A stretch of DNA of 64,000 nucleotides from Pelagibacterium xiamenense (GTDB lineage: Bacteria > Pseudomonadota > Alphaproteobacteria > Rhizobiales > Devosiaceae): NCBI RefSeq assembly GCF_021166475.1, contig NZ_JAJOYS010000001.1, positions 1,364,001 to 1,428,000 of the forward strand, read 5' to 3'. Positions 1-8,381 of this stretch are shown here, in pieces. Position 1 is the first letter of the stretch, and every line of letters begins with the position of its first letter. The position numbers and the translations under genes were made by a program. The notes under the pieces are model-generated. The model saw only the letters and a program-made list of their open reading frames with translations. It searched no databases and was not told where the DNA came from.

Positions 1-1
1 T

Positions 2-370
2 ATCCCCGATATTGCATCCATCACCGAGCTTCCTCCCGGTGCCAGAGTTGGCTCGCCGGTCTACTCGCTGATCGACAACGAATTCATCGGCCTCATCTCC
101 GCCGGCGGGACGTTTGCGGAGATAAAACGACTTCCTTATGATCACCCGGACCTTGCCGCCCGACTGATGTCCGAAGGCGTCATGGATGCCGCTATCGTCT
201 GGGAACCGCATCTCGATGACGCACCCCTGAGCGGCGGGGACATCTATTCCGCCATCGCCTCCGTCGATCCGCTACAGCACGAGACACGCGAGATCGGCAT
301 CGTTCTGCGATCGACGGATGAAATGCTGCGTACAATGCTGGACCAGGCCATTGAGGTTATTTCACAATAG
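2..370 (+). CDS. Periplasmic substrate-binding protein, C-terminal part (5' end outside window)
   Basis: This is the last 122 residues of a protein whose start lies left of the window; the frame is open from base 2 to the TAG at 368-370. The visible part has the look of the second lobe of a family 3 (amino-acid type) periplasmic solute-binding protein: a 'GARVGSPVYS' strand, then '..RLMSEGVMDAAIVWEP', the typical turn in which a repeated-use residue pair and a Trp-Glu-Pro end the ligand cleft, and a final helix. Some relatives work next to quinoprotein dehydrogenases or PQQ-type oxidation systems, but no such gene is visible here, so the ligand is unknown. No downstream partner is seen; the next gene, dusA, is 350 bp away. 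Confidence 0.6.
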   Translation: MPDIASITELPPGARVGSPVYSLIDNEFIGLISAGGTFAEIKRLPYDHPDLAARLMSEGVMDAAIVWEPHLDDAPLSGGDIYSAIASVDPLQHETREIGIVLRSTDEMLRTMLDQAIEVISQ

Positions 371-720
371 GCCCGACTACGTGGTCCGCGAGTCAGCAGA
401 CGATACGCTCGAAAAGTGAGCCGCCCGACGCTCTATCGCGGAGGTCGCGGTCGCCGTCTGTTGTGTAAGGAAAAATCTGATCGGCGGCCTTGGGCATTGC
501 CCCAACGCGCCAGGTTAACCGGGCCGATCTTCGCGTTGGCTGAGCCAGGGGTTGGCTGTCGACGGAGCACGGAGGTTTTGTGCTCACGCAGGACGAGCTT
601 GCCGTGGCGTTTTATGACAATCTGCGCCAGCCATGCTACAGAACCGTCCTTGCGTGAACGGTTATGATCGTGCCCGCACCGGTACGACATGAGCCGGGGT
701 GAAGGAATATGGACTAAGTA
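371..720. other. Intergenic stretch without a convincing gene
   Basis: These 350 bases separate the binding-protein fragment from dusA. Short open frames exist on both strands, but none has a good ribosome-binding site or recognisable protein. A GAAGGA element at about 701-706 can serve as the ribosome-binding site for the GTG start of dusA. I see no tRNA, riboswitch or strong terminator here. Confidence 0.5.
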
Positions 721-1737
721 GTGGAAAAAGAAGGAAAATCGCAGATTAGCGTATCTCGGCGTTTTGCCATCGCGCCCATGATGGACTGGACGGACCGGCA
801 CTGCCGATATCTGCACCGGCTTTTGACCAGGCGTTCGCTCTTGTTCACCGAGATGGTGACCAGTGCGGCGGTCACGCATGGGGATTGTGAGCGGCTTTTG
901 GGGTATGACGCGGTCGAGCATCCGGTCGCCGTTCAGCTTGGCGGGTCCGATCCGACAGAACTCGCGCGGGCGGTCGCGATTTGTGACCGGTACGGGTACG
1001 ACGAGATCAACCTCAATGTCGGCTGCCCGTCCGACAGGGTGCAGTCGGGGCGGTTCGGGGCGTGCCTGATGGCTGAACCGGAGCTCGTGGCCGATTGCGT
1101 GCGGGCGATGATCGATGCCACCGATACCCCGGTGACGGTCAAATGCCGGATCGGGATCGACGACCAAGATAGCGAGGACGATCTCAACCGGTTCGCCGAT
1201 ACGGTGGTTCCCGCCGGCATCGACGCTCTTTATGTTCATGCCCGAAAGGCGTGGCTGCAGGGGCTTTCGCCCAAGGAGAACCGGGATATCCCGCCGCTGG
1301 ACTATGACCGGGTCTACCGGCTCAAGCAGCGGTTGGGGGATTTTCCAGTGATGATCAATGGTGGGATCAAGACGCTTGTGGAGAGTACGGCGCATCTCGA
1401 GCACGTCGACGGCGTCATGCTCGGGCGGGCAGCCTATCACGACCCGTTGATCCTTGCAGACGTCGATGCGCGGATTTTCGGTGCGGCGCAACCCGCGCGG
1501 CGACTTGGTGACGTCGCCGATCCTATGATGGCCTATGCCGAACGCGAACTGACCAAGGGCGCGCGGCTCAACCAGATTACCCGGCATATGCTTGGTCTCG
1601 CTAACGGCTTGCCCGGTGCGCGGCGGTTCCGGCAGATTCTGAGTGTCGAGGCCGCCAAACCTGGCGCAGGGCCGGAGGTCATCGCCGACGCCTTCACCTG
1701 CGTGGATACCGACGCGGTTCACGAGAAGGTTGCCTGA
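721..1737 (+). CDS. dusA: tRNA-dihydrouridine(20/20a) synthase DusA
   Basis: DusA is an FMN-dependent enzyme that reduces uridines 20/20a in the D-loop of tRNA using NADPH. The 338-residue protein opens with the family hallmark RRFAIAPMMDWTDRHCR (about residues 13-29). It carries the substrate-loop signature NLNVGCPSDRVQSGRFGACLM with the catalytic Cys around residue 101, and the phosphate-binding segment 'MINGGI' followed by 'GVMLGRAAYHDP'. The start is a GTG at 721; starting at the later ATG (779) would cut the conserved N-terminal strand of the TIM barrel, so GTG is preferred. The gene appears to stand alone. The assignment to the DusA branch rests on the MMDWTDRHCR and GRFGACLM motifs. 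Confidence 0.93.
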   Translation: MEKEGKSQISVSRRFAIAPMMDWTDRHCRYLHRLLTRRSLLFTEMVTSAAVTHGDCERLLGYDAVEHPVAVQLGGSDPTELARAVAICDRYGYDEINLNVGCPSDRVQSGRFGACLMAEPELVADCVRAMIDATDTPVTVKCRIGIDDQDSEDDLNRFADTVVPAGIDALYVHARKAWLQGLSPKENRDIPPLDYDRVYRLKQRLGDFPVMINGGIKTLVESTAHLEHVDGVMLGRAAYHDPLILADVDARIFGAAQPARRLGDVADPMMAYAERELTKGARLNQITRHMLGLANGLPGARRFRQILSVEAAKPGAGPEVIADAFTCVDTDAVHEKVA

Positions 1738-2220
1738 GCGTTTGGGTCGGTTTCGTGGCACACCTGTTGGTCCGACGACCCTACGGCCTCGGCTTTGTTG
1801 CAGTGGACGGTATGCGGCGAGACGGTGCCTCATACTGAATATAAAATAGCGAGGCCCGCCTCGCCGCATACATCCGGGATTTTTGGCTTGGCGTCCGCTC
1901 GGGCTGGGGCCAATCCCCGCCAGGTTTCCCCGGTGACCACAGGATCGCTGTGGCTGGCCACGGTGACGTTCGGACCTCCGCTGGGACGACTCCCATCGGA
2001 CCCGGACCGGACCCGCCCAAACGTTCGTTGCGCCTGCGCCCATATAAGTGGGTCCGTATGCAGGAGAATAGCCGAGGTCTCAGGAGCGGGGATAAGTTTG
2101 CGTTAAGTTGCTGGATTGATGGGGTTTTCCGTCCATCCTCCGATCCGTACTCAACCCGTACAAGCTGGTGCATATCGCCCGAAGCTCGGGCTGCGCACGG
2201 CGCAACAATAGCGGCCGGGT
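1738..2220. other. Gap between dusA and the methyltransferase; only small hairpins
   Basis: This 480-base gap has no frame with convincing coding character on either strand. It contains a perfect 6-bp stem-loop, CCACAG/CTGTGG at 1937-1953 with a 5-base loop, set in a GC-rich segment (about 1890-2050) that could fold further. It lacks the conserved cores of SRP RNA, RNase P RNA, tmRNA or a tRNA. I cannot assign a function. Confidence 0.4.
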
Positions 2221-2850
2221 TCAGCCGGGCTTCCTGCCGATGACGAACACGGCCTTGCCCTTGCCCGGCCGCCAGTTGTGGACGATCTCAAAGCCCGCAT
2301 CGGTGTAGGCCTTGAGGAGTTGGGCATGCGTCATGACGTTGAGCTCGGGCAGGAGGCCCGCCGCGCGTCCGAGTGGACCGATGACCCCGATCAGTCTCAT
2401 CATCAGGGTATCGCCAAGGCAGGCCGTGCTCGTGACGAAGACGCCGCCGGGCTTGAGGAGTTGGTAGACCTTCGCAATAACCGCGTCGCGGTTTTTCAAA
2501 AGATGCAGGACAGAGAGCCCGAGCACCGCGTCGAATGAGGCAGGGGAAGCATCGAGAGTGCCGATATCGTCCCGGGCGAAGGTAACGTTCTCGACATTTG
2601 CGGCACGAGCGCGCTCCCGTGCAATTTCCAGCATGCGAGCGGAAAAGTCGATCGCCTGGATGTGCTTCACGAATGGGGCATGCGCGATGGCAGTCGAGCC
2701 GGTACCGCAGCCGAACTCCAGCACTTCGCTCTCAGGGGTAAAATAGGTGCGCGTGACCTTGAGTTTGGTCTGATACGCATCCTCGTCGGCAACGGGCTGA
2801 CTGGCGTATTTGTCGGCAATATTGTCCCAGAATCTGCTCAATTCGGTCAT
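2221..2850 (-). CDS. Class I SAM-dependent methyltransferase
   Basis: A 209-residue Rossmann-fold methyltransferase of the Methyltransf_11/25 type. Motif I, EVLEFGCGTGSTAIAHA, lies at about residues 38-54 and binds S-adenosylmethionine. It is followed by the acidic residue of motif II (IQAIDFSARML), motif III around FARDDIGTLD, and the post-motif 'LLKPGGVFVTST'. The family covers small-molecule, quinone and protein methylation, so the substrate cannot be told from sequence. There is no partner gene: the next minus-strand gene upstream (the aspartic protease) ends 229 bp away, and the gap is AT-rich with repeated ATTGCA words, so the gene probably has its own promoter. Confidence 0.8.
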   Translation of the reverse strand: MTELSRFWDNIADKYASQPVADEDAYQTKLKVTRTYFTPESEVLEFGCGTGSTAIAHAPFVKHIQAIDFSARMLEIARERARAANVENVTFARDDIGTLDASPASFDAVLGLSVLHLLKNRDAVIAKVYQLLKPGGVFVTSTACLGDTLMMRLIGVIGPLGRAAGLLPELNVMTHAQLLKAYTDAGFEIVHNWRPGKGKAVFVIGRKPG

Positions 2851-2887
2851 TGCGCTGCCCGGTGTTCGTTTCGTCCCGGCAACAGAA

Positions 2888-2928
2888 TTGCATATTCAAA
2901 GATGGAACGGAATTGCAGAATATTGCAG
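2888..2928. repeat. Three ATTGCA words upstream of the methyltransferase
   Basis: ATTGCA(T/G) occurs at 2888-2894, 2912-2918 and 2922-2928, the last two forming a direct repeat with a 10-bp period. The copies lie 40-80 bp upstream of the minus-strand methyltransferase start in an AT-rich patch. This could be an operator or chance; no regulator is encoded next to it. Confidence 0.25.
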
Positions 2929-3079
2929 CCTTAATATACATAAATGCATGAATCGGGAGGCCGCGTCGTTCGAGAATATCGCCGGGACAGTGCCCGGTGT
3001 CGAACCCGTTCTTCAGGGCATCGATCCGGTCCCCACCCACGGGCCGGCTCCTGTACGGCTTTCTCGCCGAGGCGCTGGG

Positions 3080-3766
3080 TTAATCGTGCATCTCAAGCGC
3101 GTTGCGGCTGACCGTGTAGCGCGAAAGCGTCTCCAGGAAGGTCATGCCCAAGAGGCTCGTATCGAGGGCGCCGTCCTGGACGACGAAGGCACGGATGTTG
3201 CTGCGGGTGATGTTTCCGATGGTGATTTCCTCGAGCGTCACCGGCGCGGCGTAGCCCGTGCCGTTGGCGGTCTGGACGGGGATCGTGTAGCGCAGCGTAT
3301 CGGGGGCGAACCCGGCGCCGGCAGCGTCCTTCGCCGTCAGCACGACTGCCGAGGCGCCGGTGTCGAAGATCATGGGGATTTCGGTGCCGTTGATGTCCGC
3401 GCTGACATGGAAGCTGCCGCCGAAGGTTCTGGTGATCCGGACATTGCCGGTCGAGGGATCGACGAGGGCTGCGCCGGGCTGGAGCTCGCCCATGATCCGT
3501 TGCCCGATATTGGAAAGCTCGTAGCGGTAGGCGTAGCCCAGCATCAGGACCCCGGCGATCGCCACCCAGATCACGAGGTTCGTGACCACCTGACCCCAGC
3601 GCTGCCGGCGCGCGATCAACGCGGAGGCAATCAGCGTGCCGATGACGATGAGCGGGATGGCCTGCGCCGTTTCGCCCTGGGTCAGCCCGAAAAGCGCGCC
3701 GGCATCCGCGCTGATCGCGAGCGCGATGCCTATGGTGATCAGTAGGGCGATGGCGACGATGAGCAT
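3080..3766 (-). CDS. Membrane-anchored retropepsin-like aspartic protease (TIGR02281 family)
   Basis: A 228-residue protein with three N-terminal membrane segments (about residues 2-20, 36-52 and 62-79) and a retropepsin fold after residue 110. The catalytic motif FDTGAS has Asp135. As in retroviral proteases, a single Asp-Thr-Gly motif implies that two chains form the active site. Other family features are 'GGSFHVSADINGTEIPMIFDTGA' and 'SLLGMTFLETLSRY' near the C-terminus. The protein should sit in the inner membrane with the protease domain in the periplasm; the substrate is unknown. It starts 11 bp downstream of the cobS stop and is probably cotranscribed with it, though a role in cobalamin metabolism is not established. 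Confidence 0.85.
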   Translation of the reverse strand: MLIVAIALLITIGIALAISADAGALFGLTQGETAQAIPLIVIGTLIASALIARRQRWGQVVTNLVIWVAIAGVLMLGYAYRYELSNIGQRIMGELQPGAALVDPSTGNVRITRTFGGSFHVSADINGTEIPMIFDTGASAVVLTAKDAAGAGFAPDTLRYTIPVQTANGTGYAAPVTLEEITIGNITRSNIRAFVVQDGALDTSLLGMTFLETLSRYTVSRNALEMHD

Positions 3767-3777
3767 GGGCGGCGGCG

Positions 3778-4530
3778 TTAGGTCACGATCATACGCATAA
3801 AGGTAGCCAGAACGACGATTTCAACCAGTGCCTGTGCGGCGCCAATCAAATCCCCCGTTACGCCACCGACAAGCCGGTCACAAAGGCGTGTCCAGCCCAG
3901 CAGGACCAACAGGCCCAGAACAAGGGCGATCACGAAGCCCAGCACGCCCACGAACGGCGCGGCGAGAACAAAGGCGATCAGCGTTGCAAAAATGGTTCCG
4001 CCTGCAAAAGCGTTCCGCGTCAAACCGCCCACTGTGGCCGCCGCGCCTTCGGCACGTGCCTGTCCGAGAACGAGCGGGAGATAAAGCGCGGCCGAGCGCG
4101 CCAGAAGCCCCGCTGCCAACCAGACGAGCATCGCCGCAAGTGGATTGCGCGCCGCGATGGCCGAAAGCGCGGCGGCCTTGAGCCCGATAATGAAGACGAT
4201 GGCGAGAACGCCGTAGGTGCCGTGCCGGCTGTCCTTGAGGATTTCAAGCCGGCGCTCGCGCGTCGCGCCGCCGAAAAGCCCGTCGGCCGCATCGGCAATG
4301 GCATCCTCGCTCATCGCGCCGGTGACGGCGGCAAAGCCGGCCAGCGCGACAAACACAGAAAAAAGCGGGGGGACACCGCCGATAGTGGCAAGAAACAGGA
4401 GCGCCGCGGGCCCGATGCCGATGACGAGGCCCGCAAAAGGTACGGCCATGGCGATGCGCTTAAGGTCGGGGCGTTCATGCGGCGTTGAGCCCGAGGGGAG
4501 GCGCGAATAAAACCGCAACGCCATGATCAT
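3778..4530 (-). CDS. cobS: Adenosylcobinamide-GDP ribazoletransferase (cobalamin 5'-phosphate synthase)
   Basis: CobS (CobV in older Pseudomonas denitrificans naming) joins adenosylcobinamide-GDP to alpha-ribazole(-phosphate) in the last steps of cobalamin assembly and is an integral membrane protein. The sequence opens with MALRFYSRLPSG, the usual N-terminal signature. It has the acidic cluster AMSEDAIADAADGLFGGATRERRLEILKDSRHGTYG that forms the metal and substrate site, followed by several hydrophobic helices and 'GVTGDLIGAAQALVEIVVL'. I chose the ATG at 4530 (250 residues). An in-frame start at 4644 would add 38 residues and overlap most of the divergent promoter region shared with cobT. 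The arrangement cobS(-)/cobT(+) allows joint control. Confidence 0.9.
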   Translation of the reverse strand: MIMALRFYSRLPSGSTPHERPDLKRIAMAVPFAGLVIGIGPAALLFLATIGGVPPLFSVFVALAGFAAVTGAMSEDAIADAADGLFGGATRERRLEILKDSRHGTYGVLAIVFIIGLKAAALSAIAARNPLAAMLVWLAAGLLARSAALYLPLVLGQARAEGAAATVGGLTRNAFAGGTIFATLIAFVLAAPFVGVLGFVIALVLGLLVLLGWTRLCDRLVGGVTGDLIGAAQALVEIVVLATFMRMIVT

Positions 4531-4675
4531 ATCAGCTCCGAGATTGCCCGATTGCGGCGGCGCAGTGTTGTCGTTGCGTGGGGAATTGGACGTGTCCGCG
4601 GAACTCAATTTGCGTTTCCCTTTCGGATGGCTCAAAAGTCTCATCCCTACCTACCATCCGAATCCGGGAGTCGCC

Positions 4676-5692
4676 ATGTCTGCCTCTACTTTCGCCGATT
4701 TCGAGGACCTGTTGATGCTTGGCCCGGAGGGCGACGAGGGGGCGGTCGAGGCAGTGCGTGCGCGCGACGCGCAATTGACCAAGCCGGCCGGATCGCTGGG
4801 GCAACTCGAAAAACTGGTCGAGTTTCTGGCGCGTTGGCAAGGTAAGTCCGAACCCACAATGGACGACCCCATGGTCGCGATCTTTGCGGCCAACCACGGC
4901 GTGACGGATCAGGGCGTCTCGGCCTTCCCGCGCGAGGTGACCCGACAGATGGTGGCAAACTTCACCAAGGGCGGCGCCGCGATCTCGCAGATCTGCGCGC
5001 TCCATGAAATCAATCTGCGCGTGTTCGAACTGGCCCTCGACGTTCCCACGGGCGATATCACCGTTGTTCCAGCGATGGACGAGCGGACCTGCGCCGCGAC
5101 CATTGCCTACGGCATGGAGGCCATAGCGGGGGAGCCTGACCTCCTGTGCCTTGGCGAGATGGGGATCGGGAACACGACAGTCGCGGCGGCGGTTTTCGCG
5201 GCGCTTTTCGGCGGCACCGGCGCCGATTGGGTGGGGCGCGGGACCGGGGTGGACGATGCGGGGCTGGCGCGCAAGGCCGACGCCGTCGATCGCGCGCTGG
5301 CGCGGCACGCGGGCAGGCTCAATACGCCGTTCGAAATCCTCGCCAATCTCGGTGGCCGCGAAATAGCGGCCATGCTCGGCGCGATCATTGCGGCACGGCA
5401 CCAGAACATTCCGGTGATCGTTGACGGCTTCGTTGCAACGAGCGCCGCGGCGGTGGCGCATGCTGTCAACCCGGCCGCGATCGACCACTGCCTGTTTGCG
5501 CACGTCTCCGCGGAGAGTGGGCACGCACGGGCGCTTGAAGCAATGGACAAGGCCGCATTGCTCGATTTGGGGATGCGGCTCGGGGAGGGGAGCGGCGCCG
5601 CTCTCGGTGCGGTGATGGCCAAGACCGCGCTGCATCTGCACAAAAACATGGCGACATTCGCCGAGGCGGCGGTGGCCGAGAAAAACGGCTAG
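4676..5692 (+). CDS. cobT: Nicotinate-nucleotide-dimethylbenzimidazole phosphoribosyltransferase
   Basis: CobT transfers phosphoribose from nicotinate mononucleotide to 5,6-dimethylbenzimidazole, giving alpha-ribazole phosphate, the lower-ligand donor used with CobS. The ATG at 4676 gives 338 residues, the usual family size. An upstream in-frame ATG (4523) would run across the cobS start and add an unlike segment. Diagnostic parts are 'TKPAGSLGQLEKLVEFLARWQG' near the N-terminus, 'FAANHGVTDQGVSAFP', 'LCLGEMGIGNTTVAAAV' and the C-terminal 'GMRLGEGSGAALGAVM' with the catalytic Glu of the GEGSGA motif. It is divergent from cobS with about 145 bp between them. I see no cobalamin riboswitch in that gap. 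Confidence 0.95.
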   Translation: MSASTFADFEDLLMLGPEGDEGAVEAVRARDAQLTKPAGSLGQLEKLVEFLARWQGKSEPTMDDPMVAIFAANHGVTDQGVSAFPREVTRQMVANFTKGGAAISQICALHEINLRVFELALDVPTGDITVVPAMDERTCAATIAYGMEAIAGEPDLLCLGEMGIGNTTVAAAVFAALFGGTGADWVGRGTGVDDAGLARKADAVDRALARHAGRLNTPFEILANLGGREIAAMLGAIIAARHQNIPVIVDGFVATSAAAVAHAVNPAAIDHCLFAHVSAESGHARALEAMDKAALLDLGMRLGEGSGAALGAVMAKTALHLHKNMATFAEAAVAEKNG

Positions 5693-5845
5693 ACGGCGCG
5701 GAAAGATATCGAATGGCAGGAGCCATGCGGAACCGCCGTCGACGCGGAGCTCTGGAAGCTCGGAGACGCCGTGGGTGCTCTTGACGTCGTCCGGTGATCG
5801 GGCAAGGACTCCAAGTTCTGCCATCGAGTCGAGGACACGCCGCCG

Positions 5846-6541
5846 ATGTATGCGCTTTATATCGCAAACAAGAACTATTCGTCATGGTCGTTGCGGCCCT
5901 GGGTCCTGATGAAGACGCTCGGGATTCCGTTCGAGGAGAAGTTTGTCCCCTTCCTCGAGGGATCGAGCTACGAGGCGTTCCGCAAGTTCTCGCCATCGGG
6001 GCTCGTGCCGTGTCTTGTAGACGGTGGTACGACCGTTTGGGATTCGCTGGCGATTATCGAGTACCTGGCAGAGGACCATCGCGCTGTCTGGCCCGCTGAC
6101 AAGACGGAGCGCGCATGGGCGCGCTGTGCAACGGCCGAAATGCACGCGGGCTTTTCCGCATTGCGGTCGGTATGCACCATGAACGTCGGCGTGCGGGTGA
6201 AATTGCATGAGATATCGGCAGCGCTTCAGAAGGATATCGACCGGATCGACGAACTCTGGCTCGAGGGCCTGGATCGCTTCGGCGGTCCCTTCCTTGCGGG
6301 CAGCGCCTTTACTGCGGTCGATGCGTTTTTCGCGCCGGTGGCCTTCCGGCACCTCACTTACAAGCTGCCTCTGAGCGCACAGGCGGACGCATATGCCCAT
6401 CGGTTGATCGCGCTTCCGGCCATGAAGGCCTGGTACGATGCCGGCCTGGCCGAAACCATGCGTGAGACTGAACACGAGGCGGAAATTCCGTTCGTCGGTA
6501 CGCTGGTCGAGGATCTACGGGCTCAGCCGGCTTCCGAGTAG
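5846..6541 (+). CDS. Glutathione S-transferase family protein
   Basis: A 231-residue GST. The N-terminal thioredoxin-like domain begins YALYIANKNYSSWSLRPWVLMKTLGIPFEEKFVPF, where the NYSSWSLRPW segment carries the Ser of the bacterial SSL-type GSTs. A cis-Pro 'GLVPCLVDGGTTVWDSLAIIEYLAE' contacts glutathione. An all-helical C-terminal domain follows (about residues 85-220). It probably conjugates or reduces small electrophiles with glutathione; the substrate is unknown. The stop overlaps the convergent sensor-kinase gene by 19 bp. Upstream of the start there is only a weak ribosome-binding site. Confidence 0.85.
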   Translation: MYALYIANKNYSSWSLRPWVLMKTLGIPFEEKFVPFLEGSSYEAFRKFSPSGLVPCLVDGGTTVWDSLAIIEYLAEDHRAVWPADKTERAWARCATAEMHAGFSALRSVCTMNVGVRVKLHEISAALQKDIDRIDELWLEGLDRFGGPFLAGSAFTAVDAFFAPVAFRHLTYKLPLSAQADAYAHRLIALPAMKAWYDAGLAETMRETEHEAEIPFVGTLVEDLRAQPASE

Positions 6542-8049
6542 ATCTCGAGCTTGGGTGCCGTCTCCCGGACGGGGGCGACGCCCTCCATGGTGCGGGCGCG
6601 CGGGAAGGTGGCGATCACCTCGGTGCCGAACCGCAGCTTGGAGAACAGGTCGAACCGGCCCTGATGCAGGTCCATGATCTTCTGGACGATGGGCAGGCCG
6701 AGCCCGGCACCCTGCTCGGCCGTCTTTTGCGCCAGGGAACCCTGTCCGAAGGACGAGAGCACCGTCTCGATTTCCTCTTCGGGAATACCGGGGCCGTTGT
6801 CGGTGACCGACACGAACTGCCCGCCATCCGTGCTACGGCCGACCGTTACAGTGACCTTGCCCGCCTGCGGGGTGAACTTGATGGCGTTCGAGAGCAGATT
6901 GAGCACGACCTGACGCACGCTGCGCTCGTCGGCCCAGAGTTTGGGCATATCTTCGTCGCTGTCGAAAACGAGGTCGATGTTCTTGGCCCGGGCACGGATT
7001 TCCAGCATGCGCTTGCAGTCCGCGGCGATGTCCGCAAGGCCGATGGCCTCCTCGTTGAGATCGTACCGGCCGGCCTCGATGCGCGAGAGGTCGAGAAGTT
7101 CGTTGATGAGATTCAGGAGATGCTGGCCGCTGGCATGAATGTCACCGGCATATTCCTTGTACTGGGGCACCGAATGCGGCCCCAGCAGTTCCGACTTCAG
7201 AACTTCGGAAAAACCGATGATCGCATTGAGCGGGGTACGCAGCTCATGGCTCATCGTCGCCAGGAAGCGTGACTTGGCGATGTTCGCCTGCTCGGCATGG
7301 CGCCGCGCCTCGTCAGACATGATCCGCGCTTCCTCGAGATCGAGGATCAGGCCGTCCTTTTCGAGCTGGTGCTCGAGATTACCGAGCTCGGATTTGTGGA
7401 GCTGGTAGGCAAGAAAGAGGAAAAAGAAAAAGGCACCGCAAGCAACCGCCGCAAGCGCGAAATTCAGCGTGCCAGCGGCAATGATCAGCGTCGTACCGAC
7501 CGAAAGGCAGGCGGGGAGGGTGGAAACGAGCGTGGCTTGCGGCAGGGTACGCGTGGACATCGCGTTGGCCGCCATACCGACCAGCAGCATGGAAAAGATG
7601 ATAATGAGGATATCCTGCCCGCCGCCACCGATGGTGAGGATCGGCAACGCGGCCCAGGCAAGCCCGTAGATGGTCTCCCCGACAATGAAGGTGGCGGTCC
7701 ATTTCCGGGCGTTGAACTTCTGTCTGTTTTCGCGCCGGAACTGCCGGCAGGCAAAGCCGACGGCGATATTGGCCAGCGCCACGAGACCCGCCCACGCCGC
7801 GGCAATCTCGATCGGCACCCAGAGGCTGGCGAATGCCAGCAGGATGGCGAGCACCAGGATCATGGGCAAAAGCCCGGCAATGCGGGCCGATGCGTAGTCG
7901 TCGAGGAGGTCGAAGTCGAATTCGACCCGCGTTCCGGAACTCGACGTCAGGCGCTGGCGGGCATCCAAGACCGTCCGCTGCACGGAACGCCGACTTTCAC
8001 GGGGCCGCCGGGATGCTTCGGATGCACGATGATCCGCGCCAAAGGACAT
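6523..8049 (-). CDS. Membrane sensor histidine kinase of the DivJ/PleC class
   Basis: About 508 residues from the ATG at 8049; an upstream in-frame codon at 8079 is possible. Six hydrophobic segments span roughly residues 60-217, with almost no periplasmic loops. A short coiled coil follows, then a HisKA domain with FLATMSHELRTPLNAIIGFSEVL (phospho-acceptor His about 268) and 'YAGDIHASGQHLLNLINELLDLSRIEAG'. The HATPase domain has N ('NLLSNAIKFTP'), G1 ('DNGPGIP') and G2 ('GAGLGLPIV') boxes. This HisKA subtype is that of DivJ, PleC and PdhS, which act on the DivK cell-cycle regulator, and DivJ also has a multi-pass N-terminus. No response regulator is adjacent, which also fits. The identification as DivJ is an inference. 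Confidence 0.8.
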   Translation of the reverse strand: MSFGADHRASEASRRPRESRRSVQRTVLDARQRLTSSSGTRVEFDFDLLDDYASARIAGLLPMILVLAILLAFASLWVPIEIAAAWAGLVALANIAVGFACRQFRRENRQKFNARKWTATFIVGETIYGLAWAALPILTIGGGGQDILIIIFSMLLVGMAANAMSTRTLPQATLVSTLPACLSVGTTLIIAAGTLNFALAAVACGAFFFFLFLAYQLHKSELGNLEHQLEKDGLILDLEEARIMSDEARRHAEQANIAKSRFLATMSHELRTPLNAIIGFSEVLKSELLGPHSVPQYKEYAGDIHASGQHLLNLINELLDLSRIEAGRYDLNEEAIGLADIAADCKRMLEIRARAKNIDLVFDSDEDMPKLWADERSVRQVVLNLLSNAIKFTPQAGKVTVTVGRSTDGGQFVSVTDNGPGIPEEEIETVLSSFGQGSLAQKTAEQGAGLGLPIVQKIMDLHQGRFDLFSKLRFGTEVIATFPRARTMEGVAPVRETAPKLEIYSEAG

Positions 8050-8272
8050 GGTGGGTACTCGACATACGCTACGCAACAAAAAGAGGATTGCCGTTCCCTG
8101 CCATAAGGGTAACGAAATCCGATACGCTCAGATGCCACGCTATCGGCATTGTGGTTAACAGGCAGTTGAAAGTCCGACTGCGTCCACGGGGTTTCCCTCC
8201 GCCCCCGTTGCGGACCTTATAACCGCTCCATCACCGGCCCTGCTCGTACAGACCGAACTTTGCGCGACCGCC

Positions 8273-8301
8273 TTGACTCGGGAAAGGCGAGGGCATCAAA
8301 T
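8273..8301 (+). promoter_or_regulatory. Possible promoter of the Lrp-type regulator
   Basis: TTGACT (8273-8278), a 17-bp spacer and TCAAAT (8296-8301) resemble a housekeeping promoter and would give a leader of about 75 nt. A short palindrome CCAATTTTTGG at 8346-8356 lies between it and the gene and could be an autoregulatory site. Confidence 0.35.
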
Positions 8302-8381
8302 GCGTATGGGGGGCGGACGATTTTCTCACTGTGCGGGCCAATTCGCCAATTTTTGGAAAATAATACCTCGGGGAGCACTCC

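Noticed and set aside
371-720. Integrated element next to dusA
   Set aside because: dusA is a known integration site for some mobile elements, but no integrase, direct repeat of the dusA 5' end or other element gene is visible here.
433-2043. 536-codon open frame on the minus strand opposite dusA
   Set aside because: It lies antisense to a clear dusA gene, is full of Arg/Pro/His as expected for a shadow frame in GC-rich DNA, and shows no recognisable domain.
4531-4675. Possible cobalamin riboswitch between cobS and cobT
   Set aside because: I looked for the conserved B12-box and core and did not find them; the same holds for 58549-58698 before cobG.
4532-5824. 430-codon minus-strand open frame opposite cobT
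   Set aside because: cobT is unmistakable on the plus strand; the antisense frame has no domain and atypical composition.
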